Below are positions 1-5,002 of a stretch of DNA of 5,002 nt, one piece after another. A program made the translations under genes and the position numbers. The notes below the pieces were generated by a model. That model did not search any database and had not been told where the DNA came from. It was given only the letters and a program-made list of their open reading frames with translations. The stretch spans positions 1 to 5,002 of the forward strand of contig CAVEFO010000072.1 of the NCBI GenBank assembly GCA_963615055.1, read 5' to 3'. The stretch comes from UBA1822 sp963615055 (lineage in GTDB: Bacteria > Bacillota > Negativicutes > Veillonellales > Dialisteraceae). The number at the start of each line of letters is the position of its first letter. Position 1 is the first letter of the stretch.

Positions 1-39
1 AAAATTTCAATCTGGCGGCGTCTTCTTTCTCTTGTTTCG

Positions 40-69
40 TTCTCTTTCTTCCACGGGGAAGAAAGAGAA
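40..69. repeat. 13-bp perfect inverted repeat about 130 bases past yhaN
   Basis: TTCTCTTTCTTCC (40-52) and GGAAGAAAGAGAA (57-69) are exact reverse complements around a 4-base loop (ACGG on plus, CCGT on minus). One arm is all pyrimidine and the other all purine. It is the strongest hairpin in the window. Neither strand shows a T-run after it, so it is not a standard terminator. It may still be an end-of-operon structure or a binding site. Confidence 0.8.
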
Positions 70-89
70 TGAAAAACGACAGGAGTTCT

Positions 90-106
90 GCGGGGAACCG
101 CCCCGC
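90..106. repeat. GC-rich palindrome downstream of yhaN
   Basis: GCGGGG-AACCG-CCCCGC is a 6-bp all-GC inverted repeat. On the minus strand a T5 run occurs about 11 bases after the stem, too far for a typical intrinsic terminator. It may still weaken or end yhaN transcription together with the next hairpin. Confidence 0.6.
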
Positions 107-113
107 GTGACAA

Positions 114-144
114 GCGCCGCAAGGCGCATTCCGCGAAGCGGAAT
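114..144. repeat. Two abutting palindromes downstream of yhaN
   Basis: GCGCC-GCAA-GGCGC (114-127) is followed with no gap by ATTCCGC-GAA-GCGGAAT (128-144), giving perfect 5-bp and 7-bp stems. On the plus strand the loops are GCAA and GAA, of GNRA/GNA type. Neither has a T-run. Confidence 0.7.
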
Positions 145-182
145 CATCCACGCCGAAAGGTGCAAACAGAGATGTGTGAACC

Positions 183-196
183 GCGCCATCAGGCGC
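183..196. repeat. Palindrome directly after yhaN
   Basis: GCGCC-ATCA-GGCGC on the plus strand is a 5-bp inverted repeat starting 4 bases past the yhaN stop. It differs from the palindrome at 4756-4768 mainly in the loop (ATCA versus GCA), and both are followed by CA. It could protect the 3' end of the mRNA, but there is no T-run. Confidence 0.6.
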
Positions 197-199
197 CAC

Positions 200-3190
200 T
201 CACGAAACCGCCTCCATACTCCCCGCCGACAGTTTCCAAAATTCGCCCGTTTCCTGCTCCCGGCCCACTTCCTGCGCCAATTTAAGCGTCTGCGCGTGGC
301 AGGTGAAAAGGAAAATCTGCGTCTCTTTGCCCAGCTCCATGAGGAAACGAAGGGTCTCCCGCTGCCGGTTCTCATCGAAGCGCACGAAGATATCGTCCAG
401 CACAATCGGCAGCGCTTCCGGCTGCTCACCGAAAGAGAGGGCCATCGAGAGGCGCAGCGCGAGATAGACTTGATCGCCCGTCCCCGACGACCAGATTTTC
501 GCGTCCTTTTTATCGTAGAGCGCATCCACCGTGTTGATTTTCTTACCGTCGGCCGACACTTCGAGACCGTAGCGCCCTTGCGTCATTTTCCGCAAAAAGG
601 CATCGGCACGGGCCAGCATTTTCGGCCGTTCGCCGCTTTCGTATTGCGCCTGCGCCTTTTCCAAGAAATACACCGCATACACATCGGCGAGCCAAGTCTC
701 CGCCGCCTCCGCCAAATCCGATTCCGTCTGGTTTTTCTCCTGCAGCACCTTCGTAATCGCCTCATCATTGGCCAGACGGGAAATTTCATTTTCCACAGCG
801 CCCTGCCGCGTCCGCATCTCTGCCAGCGCTCTGTCTTCTTCCTCGATTTTCGCCGACAGTGCGTCGTGTTTCTCCTTCCACTCGTCGTACTCGCCCGTCC
901 CCAAAAGCGCCCAAAGCCTTGCAAATTCCTCGTCGCTCCCGGCGTACAGGCGGATATCCTTCTGCACCGTCTCCCAATCGCGCTGCAGACTATCGTGCTC
1001 CTCATACGCCGTCACGCGCTCGGCAAATTCCTCCGCCGTCGCCGCGCCCACACTGTCCAAAAGGAGCTTCATCGCATCTTGGCACGCATCCCATTGCCGC
1101 CGATTGCTTTCCAGCTCCTTCTCGTAACCTTCATGCTGGCGATTTTTTTCGGAAACAGCCTGCCATTCCAGCTGCCGTTTCGTATTTTCCTTATAAATAT
1201 CCGAAATCGTCTCCGGTGTGAGCGGAATCTCCGCGCCCGCATCCCCGATAATCTTCTTCGCTCGGCCTTCAAATTCCGACAGCCGCGCCCGCAGCCGCTC
1301 CATGCGGACCGCCAAAATATTACCCGCCCCTTTCGCCGCGAAAATCGTCTGCCATTCATCCCGCAGCGTCTCCAAATCGTCGGCGGACACCTGCGGAAGA
1401 CCCTTCGCCGCAAGCCACTTGCTCCACTCGGCCTCCGCTTCCTCTTTCGCCTCGGCCAGCGTCTTGCCTTCTTCTGCCCATTTCTCGTGCTCCCGCCGCT
1501 GCCGCTCGATGGATTCATGTTTCCAAGAAAGCGCCTGCGCCGCCGAAAGCGCCTTGTAAAATTCGCCGCGCTTCTGCTGCATCGCGTTCCGGAAGACGGG
1601 AAGCTCCTCCTCCGTCTCCGGAATCGGCACGGGAATCACAGCCGCAATCTCCGCGATTTCCCCCTCGATGGCCGAAAGCTCCGCCGAAAGCCGCGCGATT
1701 TGCTTCGCTTTCTTCCCGGCCGCGACGTGATTGACAAAGAGGAAAACGATGGAAACCGCCGCCGCGATCCCTCCGGCATAGAGCCCGTCCACGCCGACCG
1801 CCGCCGCATAAAACGCATACAGCGCCGCGCCCGCACCGATCATCAAGACGAACGCCAATATAAACCAGACCGTGAAATACGAATCCTTTTTCTCCGAAAG
1901 GGCCTTGTGCGCGTCCCGGCGTTCTTTCCGTTCGCGCACCAGCACCTCGGCGCGCCCGGCTCTCTCCTCGATATGCCGCCAATCCTCCTCCGTCGCTTTT
2001 GGGATGTCCTCCGGCGCCGTCTCTTCCTCTTCGACCTCCGGCTCCCGTTTCGCCCAGAAATGATACTCATTCTGCCGCACGGACACACCCTGCGCCACAC
2101 GACGTCCTTCCTCCCAATCGATGGCCGCGTACGTTTCATCCGGCGACAGCGGCTCCTTCCAAAGCGAAAGATGCGCGGAAAGTCCGGCGAAACCCTCGCG
2201 CCAGGCCGCTATTTCCTCCGCCAGCGCCGTCTCCTCATCGATGGCTTCCTGCCAACGCCCCAGATCCCGATACAGCCCTTCGAGCGTTTCCGTCTCGTGT
2301 ACCCACGGGATCACCTCTTCCATCGTCTGCGGCGTATGCTCGGCGAGCTTTTCGTCCAGCTGCTCTTTTTGCTCATGCAAAAGCGCCATTCGGCTCATGA
2401 GCCCATTCCACTGCTCCTTGCCGTTTTTCGGAAAATGCTTCACCTGCTCCGACAAATCCAGCCGGCGGCGAATCTCCCGCGCCCGTTCATAATACTGCCA
2501 CGCGCCCAGCCGCTTTTCGAGCGCGCGCTCCTCCGCCTTATCCGCGCGAAGCGCCGTCTCCGCCTCCTCGATTTTTCCGCGAATCTCCCCCTGCTCCTTC
2601 TGCAGACGCGAGAAACTCTCCTCATCGGCCGACAATCTCTCCAGCGCCGCATCCAGCTCCCGTTTCCTCTCCAAAAGCTGATTGATGCGCCGCTTCCCGG
2701 ACGTCGATGGCGACAAAAGCGCCTCCTTCTGCTTCAGGAAACCGCGACGCGCCTCCGCGAGCGAATCCCCGCCGGAAAGCAAAAAGAAACGGCTCCGCAC
2801 CTCCTCTTCCGCCATGAAACCGGCGCCCTGCAAATCCTCCAGCCCCACGGCGAAAATTCTCTCATACATCCGCCGATCCAGCCCGTGCCACCACGCGCTG
2901 CTCATTTCCTCGTGCGAAATCTCACCCGTCGCCGTCTCCAAGCGGCTCTCTTTTTCGACGCGATACACGCGCCACTCCTCGCCGTTTGCACGGGAGAAAC
3001 CCATATTTCCTTCCCGCCCGCGCCAGTCTCCGCGCGGATAGCCAAACAGCATATCCCGAATAAAACGCAGCATCGTCGTCTTGCCGCTCTCATTTTCGCC
3101 CATCACGACGACGAGCCGATCCGTCGCCGGATGCCACGACATATTGTGATAAATCCCGTATCGGACAAGCTCCAAATCCTTAATTTTCAT
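200..3190 (-). CDS. yhaN: YhaN-type SbcC/Rad50-like ABC ATPase with central membrane hairpin
   Basis: This is a 996-residue ATPase, presumed to work with the YhaO nuclease encoded just upstream in DNA end or structure processing. Seen in the sequence: an N-terminal half-head with Walker A GENESGKTT (residues 31-39); long charged, coiled-coil-like segments at about 165-340 and 540-860; two hydrophobic segments at about 439-463 and 469-489; and a C-terminal half-head. The C-terminal half has an ABC signature SSGTGDQ (901-907), Walker B IVLDD (929-933, with D932 and D933), a D-loop-like RFDE and a switch histidine H965 in FTCH. Lys/Arg-rich stretches on both outer sides of the hydrophobic pair suggest both arms are cytoplasmic. 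There is no CxxC zinc hook; the only cysteines are C704 and C964. The start chosen is the ATG at 3190, because GGAGG lies 6 bases upstream and MKIKDLELVRYG is the usual N-terminal strand of these ATPases. An in-frame ATG at 3265 would add 25 atypical residues. The stop is TGA at 202-200. The family assignment is firm; the DNA-repair role is inferred from the family. Confidence 0.93.
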   Translation of the reverse strand: MKIKDLELVRYGIYHNMSWHPATDRLVVVMGENESGKTTMLRFIRDMLFGYPRGDWRGREGNMGFSRANGEEWRVYRVEKESRLETATGEISHEEMSSAWWHGLDRRMYERIFAVGLEDLQGAGFMAEEEVRSRFFLLSGGDSLAEARRGFLKQKEALLSPSTSGKRRINQLLERKRELDAALERLSADEESFSRLQKEQGEIRGKIEEAETALRADKAEERALEKRLGAWQYYERAREIRRRLDLSEQVKHFPKNGKEQWNGLMSRMALLHEQKEQLDEKLAEHTPQTMEEVIPWVHETETLEGLYRDLGRWQEAIDEETALAEEIAAWREGFAGLSAHLSLWKEPLSPDETYAAIDWEEGRRVAQGVSVRQNEYHFWAKREPEVEEEETAPEDIPKATEEDWRHIEERAGRAEVLVRERKERRDAHKALSEKKDSYFTVWFILAFVLMIGAGAALYAFYAAAVGVDGLYAGGIAAAVSIVFLFVNHVAAGKKAKQIARLSAELSAIEGEIAEIAAVIPVPIPETEEELPVFRNAMQQKRGEFYKALSAAQALSWKHESIERQRREHEKWAEEGKTLAEAKEEAEAEWSKWLAAKGLPQVSADDLETLRDEWQTIFAAKGAGNILAVRMERLRARLSEFEGRAKKIIGDAGAEIPLTPETISDIYKENTKRQLEWQAVSEKNRQHEGYEKELESNRRQWDACQDAMKLLLDSVGAATAEEFAERVTAYEEHDSLQRDWETVQKDIRLYAGSDEEFARLWALLGTGEYDEWKEKHDALSAKIEEEDRALAEMRTRQGAVENEISRLANDEAITKVLQEKNQTESDLAEAAETWLADVYAVYFLEKAQAQYESGERPKMLARADAFLRKMTQGRYGLEVSADGKKINTVDALYDKKDAKIWSSGTGDQVYLALRLSMALSFGEQPEALPIVLDDIFVRFDENRQRETLRFLMELGKETQIFLFTCHAQTLKLAQEVGREQETGEFWKLSAGSMEAVS

Positions 3191-4454
3191 CTTCCGCCTC
3201 CAAAGCCAGACTCTCCGCTCCCAAAAGCTCGGCTCGGCGGAATGCCCGCAGCCGCATATCTTCATCCATCAGCCCGGCAAACCCCGGAATTTTCGAAAGC
3301 TCCGGCTGCGCCTTTGCGATATCCGAAAGCAGCGCCGCAAGCTCTCCGGCCGGAAGCGCTTTCGCCGCATCGTAAGCGCGCAAAAAATCCCCGCACCCGT
3401 CCGGCAGCTCCCGCCGAGCCGCCAAATCCAGCTCCGAGCGCGTCCGATCCTCCAGCGATGCGAAATACGTAAATACATGGCGGAATTGCTCCCGCTCATT
3501 CAAATTTTGAAACAAATACTCGCGCCCCGCCTCCGACGCCGCCACCCGATGCAAAGGCCCCGCCCCCGTCAAGACAAGCCGCACGATATTCGGCCGATTC
3601 GTTTCCTGCTTCAGACCCGCCCGCACCCGGCGAATCTCCGCCAAAAGCGCCTCCGCATCCTCATACGACGTGATATCAAAAGGCAAATCCAGCCAGCGAA
3701 TACTATCCGTTTCCTTAAAATCCAGCGTCACCGTCCCGAACGTCCCGATATCCACCAGATAGCAGCCGCGCGGCCCCGTTTCCTTCCGGTGCAGACCCTG
3801 AATATTTCCCGGATACACGATGAACGGATTCTCCGACACCACCGCACGCGTGTGCACATGCCCCAGCGCCCAATAATCCATCCCGGCTTTCTTCAAATCC
3901 TCCGCCGTACACGGCGCATACGGCGAATCCGGCGCGCCCATCTCCGTGTGCAACATTCCGATCGCAAAACCGTCGTCCGCCTCGCGCACAAACGACGCCG
4001 CCAAATTCTCCCGCACATGGCGCGTCCCGTAGCTCCGGCCGTAAATCGTCGCCACCCGCTCCCCTTCGACGAATAGAGGAAACGCCGCCACGCGGTCCGA
4101 CGGGAAAATATGCACCGACTCCGGCAGCGGAATATCCGCCCGCCACGCATCGTCGGGATCGTGATTGCCGTGCACGATAAAAACCTCAATCCCCGACTGC
4201 GCCGCCCGGTACATCTCCCGCGCAAACGAAAGCTGCGCCGCCAGGCTATGATGCGAATCATTGTACACATCGCCGGAAATCAAAATCGCGTCCACATGCG
4301 CCGAAAGCGCCGTATCCACCACCGTCTCAAACGCCCGAAACGTCGCCTTCCCAATCGCTTCCGTCCAAGGCCCCACGTCCCCGTATCGAAGCCCGGAAAA
4401 AGGCTCCCCCAAATGCAAATCCGCGCAATGGATAAAAGAAAACCGTTTCCCCAT
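3180..4454 (-). CDS. yhaO: YhaO-type SbcD/Mre11-like metallophosphatase nuclease
   Basis: This is a 424-residue predicted metal-dependent DNA nuclease of the calcineurin-like phosphoesterase superfamily (the SbcD/Mre11 group, COG0420 type). All the metal-site motifs are visible: DLHLG (D12, H14), GDVYN (61-65, D62), GNHDP (96-100, N97 and H98), LHTEMG (H169) and GHVHTR (198-203, H199 and H201). YPGNIQG (214-220) is another conserved stretch. These complete motifs point to an active two-metal (typically Mn) centre. The C-terminal part, about residues 250-424, is Arg/Glu-rich and helical in character; by analogy it would contact DNA and the ATPase partner. There is no signal peptide or membrane segment, so it should be cytoplasmic. 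The ATG at 4454 has AGGAGG 4 bases upstream, and the first residues lead directly into the first metal motif. The TAA stop at 3182-3180 overlaps the yhaN start by 11 bases, so the two are very likely co-transcribed and translationally coupled. Length fits the family. Confidence 0.95.
   Translation of the reverse strand: MGKRFSFIHCADLHLGEPFSGLRYGDVGPWTEAIGKATFRAFETVVDTALSAHVDAILISGDVYNDSHHSLAAQLSFAREMYRAAQSGIEVFIVHGNHDPDDAWRADIPLPESVHIFPSDRVAAFPLFVEGERVATIYGRSYGTRHVRENLAASFVREADDGFAIGMLHTEMGAPDSPYAPCTAEDLKKAGMDYWALGHVHTRAVVSENPFIVYPGNIQGLHRKETGPRGCYLVDIGTFGTVTLDFKETDSIRWLDLPFDITSYEDAEALLAEIRRVRAGLKQETNRPNIVRLVLTGAGPLHRVAASEAGREYLFQNLNEREQFRHVFTYFASLEDRTRSELDLAARRELPDGCGDFLRAYDAAKALPAGELAALLSDIAKAQPELSKIPGFAGLMDEDMRLRAFRRAELLGAESLALEAEDEN
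3197..3201 (-). promoter_or_regulatory. Ribosome binding site of yhaN (within yhaO)
   Basis: On the minus strand GGAGG stands 6 bases before the ATG at 3190. It lies within the last codons of yhaO, whose TAA is reached 11 bases into yhaN. It decides the yhaN start: the in-frame ATG at 3265 would give an N-terminal extension (MKICGCGHSAEP...) unlike the family. Termination of yhaO next to this site suggests ribosomes can reinitiate on yhaN. Confidence 0.85.
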
Positions 4455-4458
4455 GAGC

Positions 4459-4464
4459 CCTCCT
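4459..4464 (-). promoter_or_regulatory. Ribosome binding site of yhaO
   Basis: The minus strand reads AGGAGG GCTC ATG, a full anti-16S match. The spacing of 4 bases from its last G is slightly short but within the functional range. It supports the ATG at 4454 as the yhaO start. Confidence 0.85.
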
Positions 4465-4505
4465 ATCTCTCTCCACGCTCATCGTTTCATAAAAATCTAT
4501 CTTCT

Positions 4506-4514
4506 ATTGTACCA
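4506..4514 (-). promoter_or_regulatory. Probable extended -10 promoter of the yhaO-yhaN operon
   Basis: On the minus strand TGGTACAAT combines a TGn extension with a -10 hexamer TACAAT (5/6 to TATAAT; hexamer at 4511-4506). Transcription would begin near 4499, giving a leader of about 45 bases ahead of yhaO. I find no convincing -35 hexamer at a 16-18 base spacing (TGCTCC, CTGCTC, ACTGCT). That is compatible with an extended -10 promoter, or with help from an activator. The -35 position falls on the first bases of the repeat beginning at 4531. It is the only promoter-like sequence I noticed between the repeat array and the gene. Confidence 0.6.
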
Positions 4515-4530
4515 TACGGAAAAAGAGGGA

Positions 4531-4586
4531 GCAGTGAGCAGTGCTGGTGTCATATAGAAATCAAAACGTCAGACGTCAAAAGTTAG
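4531..4586. repeat. 56-bp direct repeat, copy 1
   Basis: This unit runs from GCAGTGAGCAGTG to AAAAGTTAG and recurs at 4600-4655 with 53/56 identity. The three differences are all C/T transitions. Copy 1 contains the perfect inverted repeat ACGTC-A-GACGT (4566-4576). It begins with two GCAGTG(A) units and lies immediately upstream of the yhaO promoter. Function is unknown; it could be a regulator binding region or a remnant of a dispersed intergenic repeat. Confidence 0.9.
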
Positions 4587-4592
4587 CAATTA

Positions 4593-4612
4593 GCAGTGAG
4601 CAGTGAGCAGTG
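4593..4612. repeat. GCAGTGA heptad tandem run
   Basis: GCAGTGA is repeated twice and followed by GCAGTG (2.9 units). Copy 1 of the larger repeat carries 1.9 units (4531-4543). This difference is what replication slippage would produce. The run overlaps the start of the second 56-base unit. Confidence 0.85.
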
Positions 4613-4655
4613 CCGGTGTCACATAGAAATCAAAACGTCAGATGTCAAAAGTTAG
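4600..4655. repeat. 56-bp direct repeat, copy 2
   Basis: This is the second copy of the unit at 4531-4586, starting 69 bases further on. The changes are CTG to CCG, ATA to ACA and GAC to GAT. The last change turns the perfect ACGTC/GACGT inverted repeat into ACGTC/GATGT. It is preceded by an extra GCAGTGA heptad, so the heptad number differs between the copies. Confidence 0.9.
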
Positions 4656-4730
4656 ATGCTTGCTTAGCTTTTTTCGTCAGACGCAAGATCGTTGTTAGAC
4701 GTTAGCTGTTAGCTTTTAGTTATAAGCGGT
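4656..4730. repeat. Decayed GTTAG-rich continuation of the repeat array
   Basis: This AT-rich stretch contains CGTCAGAC (4675-4682), which matches CGTCAGAC in the 56-base unit, followed by a cluster of TTAG words (GTTAGACG, GTTAGCTG, TTAGCTTTTAG). It looks like a degenerate third repeat unit or related low-complexity sequence. There is no coding potential. A T6 run at 4669-4674 follows only a 3-bp GCT/AGC stem, so I do not call a terminator. Confidence 0.45.
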
Positions 4731-4743
4731 GTCGCTTCGCGAC
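4731..4743. repeat. Short TTC-loop palindrome
   Basis: GTCGC-TTC-GCGAC is a perfect 5-bp inverted repeat, loosely bracketed by TATAA (4721-4725) and TTATA (4746-4750). No T-run follows on either strand. It belongs with the palindrome cluster of 4731-5002. Confidence 0.6.
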
Positions 4744-4749
4744 GATTAT

Positions 4750-4768
4750 AAAAATGCGCCGCAGGCGC
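4750..4768 (-). terminator. Possible weak terminator ahead of the operon
   Basis: Read on the minus strand, the hairpin GCGCC-TGC-GGCGC is followed by ATTTTTAT. It could stop transcription arriving from the right before the yhaO promoter. The stem is only 5 bp, and near-identical palindromes occur without a T-run elsewhere (183-196), so it may simply be one of the palindrome family beside an AT-rich stretch. Confidence 0.3.
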
Positions 4769-4813
4769 CACCGGTCAAGCCCTCTTTTGAAAGAGGGTGC
4801 CCCGTAGGGGCGG
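4767..4813. repeat. Composite palindromic element, copy A
   Basis: It holds three blocks in order: GCCACC (4767-4772), AGCCCTCTT (4778-4786) and TGCCCCGTAGGGGCGG (4798-4813). CCCTCTTT-TG-AAAGAGGG (4780-4797) is a perfect 8-bp inverted repeat, and GCCCC-GTA-GGGGC (4799-4811) is a 5-bp hairpin. The same three blocks recur in order at 4858-4924. No T-run follows, so it is not an obvious terminator. It resembles a dispersed intergenic palindromic repeat. Confidence 0.7.
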
Positions 4814-4857
4814 GAGATAGATGGCACTATGTGAAGAAAAATCTTTTCATTAAAGCC

Positions 4858-4924
4858 GCCACCAATTAGCCCTCTTCGGGAGAAAAGCGTCCGGTAGACG
4901 GTCGCCGGTGCCCCGTAGGGGCGG
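4858..4924. repeat. Composite palindromic element, copy B
   Basis: It has the same outer blocks as copy A: GCCACC (4858-4863), AGCCCTCTT (4868-4876) and TGCCCCGTAGGGGCGG (4909-4924). The middle is longer and different, and carries CGTC-CGGTA-GACG (4888-4900) in place of the right arm of the CCCTCTTT palindrome. The last 16 bases are identical to copy A. Confidence 0.7.
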
Positions 4925-4931
4925 ATGATGG

Positions 4932-4944
4932 ACGCCGAAGGCGT
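4932..4944. repeat. Short GAA-loop palindrome
   Basis: ACGCC-GAA-GGCGT is a perfect 5-bp inverted repeat with a GNA triloop, like others on both sides of the operon. The remaining bases to 5002 show no gene that I can support. Confidence 0.6.
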
Positions 4945-5002
4945 TCCAAAAATCGTCGCCGAGCTTTGCATGGCACTCACAGTCGCCTCGCGTCACTACG
5001 TT

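Noticed and set aside
40..69. Standard Rho-independent terminator for yhaN
   Set aside because: The stem is strong, but no T-run follows it on either strand, so I list it only as an inverted repeat.
1..199. A yhaM-like gene completing a yhaO-yhaN-yhaM cluster
   Set aside because: No gene-like frame with a ribosome site is present downstream of yhaN; the open frame ending near 7 is an out-of-frame shadow of yhaN that runs into the hairpin region.
3191..3265. Longer yhaN start at the in-frame ATG at 3265
   Set aside because: It would add 25 residues unlike the family and extend the overlap with yhaO to 86 bases. The ATG at 3190 has GGAGG at good spacing and begins the conserved N-terminal strand.
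32..3472. A 1146-codon plus-strand open frame antisense to yhaN and the end of yhaO
   Set aside because: It is codon-register antisense of yhaN, open because the gene lacks TTA, CTA and TCA codons. Its product is Arg/Pro/Leu-rich with no recognisable motif, while the minus-strand frames carry complete family motifs.
4531..4655. CRISPR array
   Set aside because: There are only two 56-base copies with a 13-base gap that is itself made of the same heptads; there are no unique spacers and no cas genes.
4661..4674. Intrinsic terminator on the plus strand before the T6 run
   Set aside because: The only stem before the T-run is about 3 bp (GCT/AGC), too weak, and no plus-strand gene precedes it.
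4720..4980. An 86-codon minus-strand open frame in the right flank
   Set aside because: It runs through the palindromic repeats, so its peptide (with RPYGAP twice) is just translated repeat sequence. I see no ribosome site or family resemblance.

Overview
The window is a two-gene minus-strand operon flanked by noncoding DNA rich in repeats and palindromes. The genes encode a YhaO-type (SbcD/Mre11-like) metallophosphatase nuclease (4454 to 3180) and a YhaN-type (SbcC/Rad50-like) ABC ATPase (3190 to 200). The stop of the first gene overlaps the start of the second by 11 bases, and both have good Shine-Dalgarno sites. The two proteins are therefore probably made together as a DNA-end or DNA-structure processing nuclease/ATPase pair. 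This yhaO-yhaN order is known from Bacillus subtilis and other Bacillota. The exonuclease gene yhaM, which follows the pair in B. subtilis, is not present in the 199 bases downstream of yhaN.

The organism is most likely a GC-rich member of the Bacillota. The signs are strong AGGAGG-type ribosome sites, a TGn extended -10 promoter, the YhaO/YhaN pair, and GC-rich codon use in which TTA, CTA and TCA are absent from the 996 codons of yhaN. Negativicutes (for example Selenomonas relatives) is my best guess, but this is an impression from sequence style and not a proven assignment.

Layout: 1-199 is noncoding and packed with hairpins just downstream of yhaN. 200-3190 is yhaN and 3180-4454 is yhaO, both on the minus strand. 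4455-4530 holds the yhaO leader and a likely promoter. 4531-4730 holds a 56-base direct repeat in two copies (53/56 identical), a GCAGTGA heptad run and a decayed GTTAG-rich tail. 4731-5002 is a second mosaic of short palindromes, including two versions of a composite GCCACC...AGCCCTCTT...TGCCCCGTAGGGGCGG element.

The most notable points are as follows. The ATPase has a two-helix membrane hairpin, flanked by acidic/proline linkers, where Rad50/SbcC proteins have a zinc hook. The repeat array begins exactly where the -35 region of the yhaO promoter should be. The same family of palindromes borders the operon on both sides. I do not see a CRISPR array, RNA gene, transposase or clearly new defence system.
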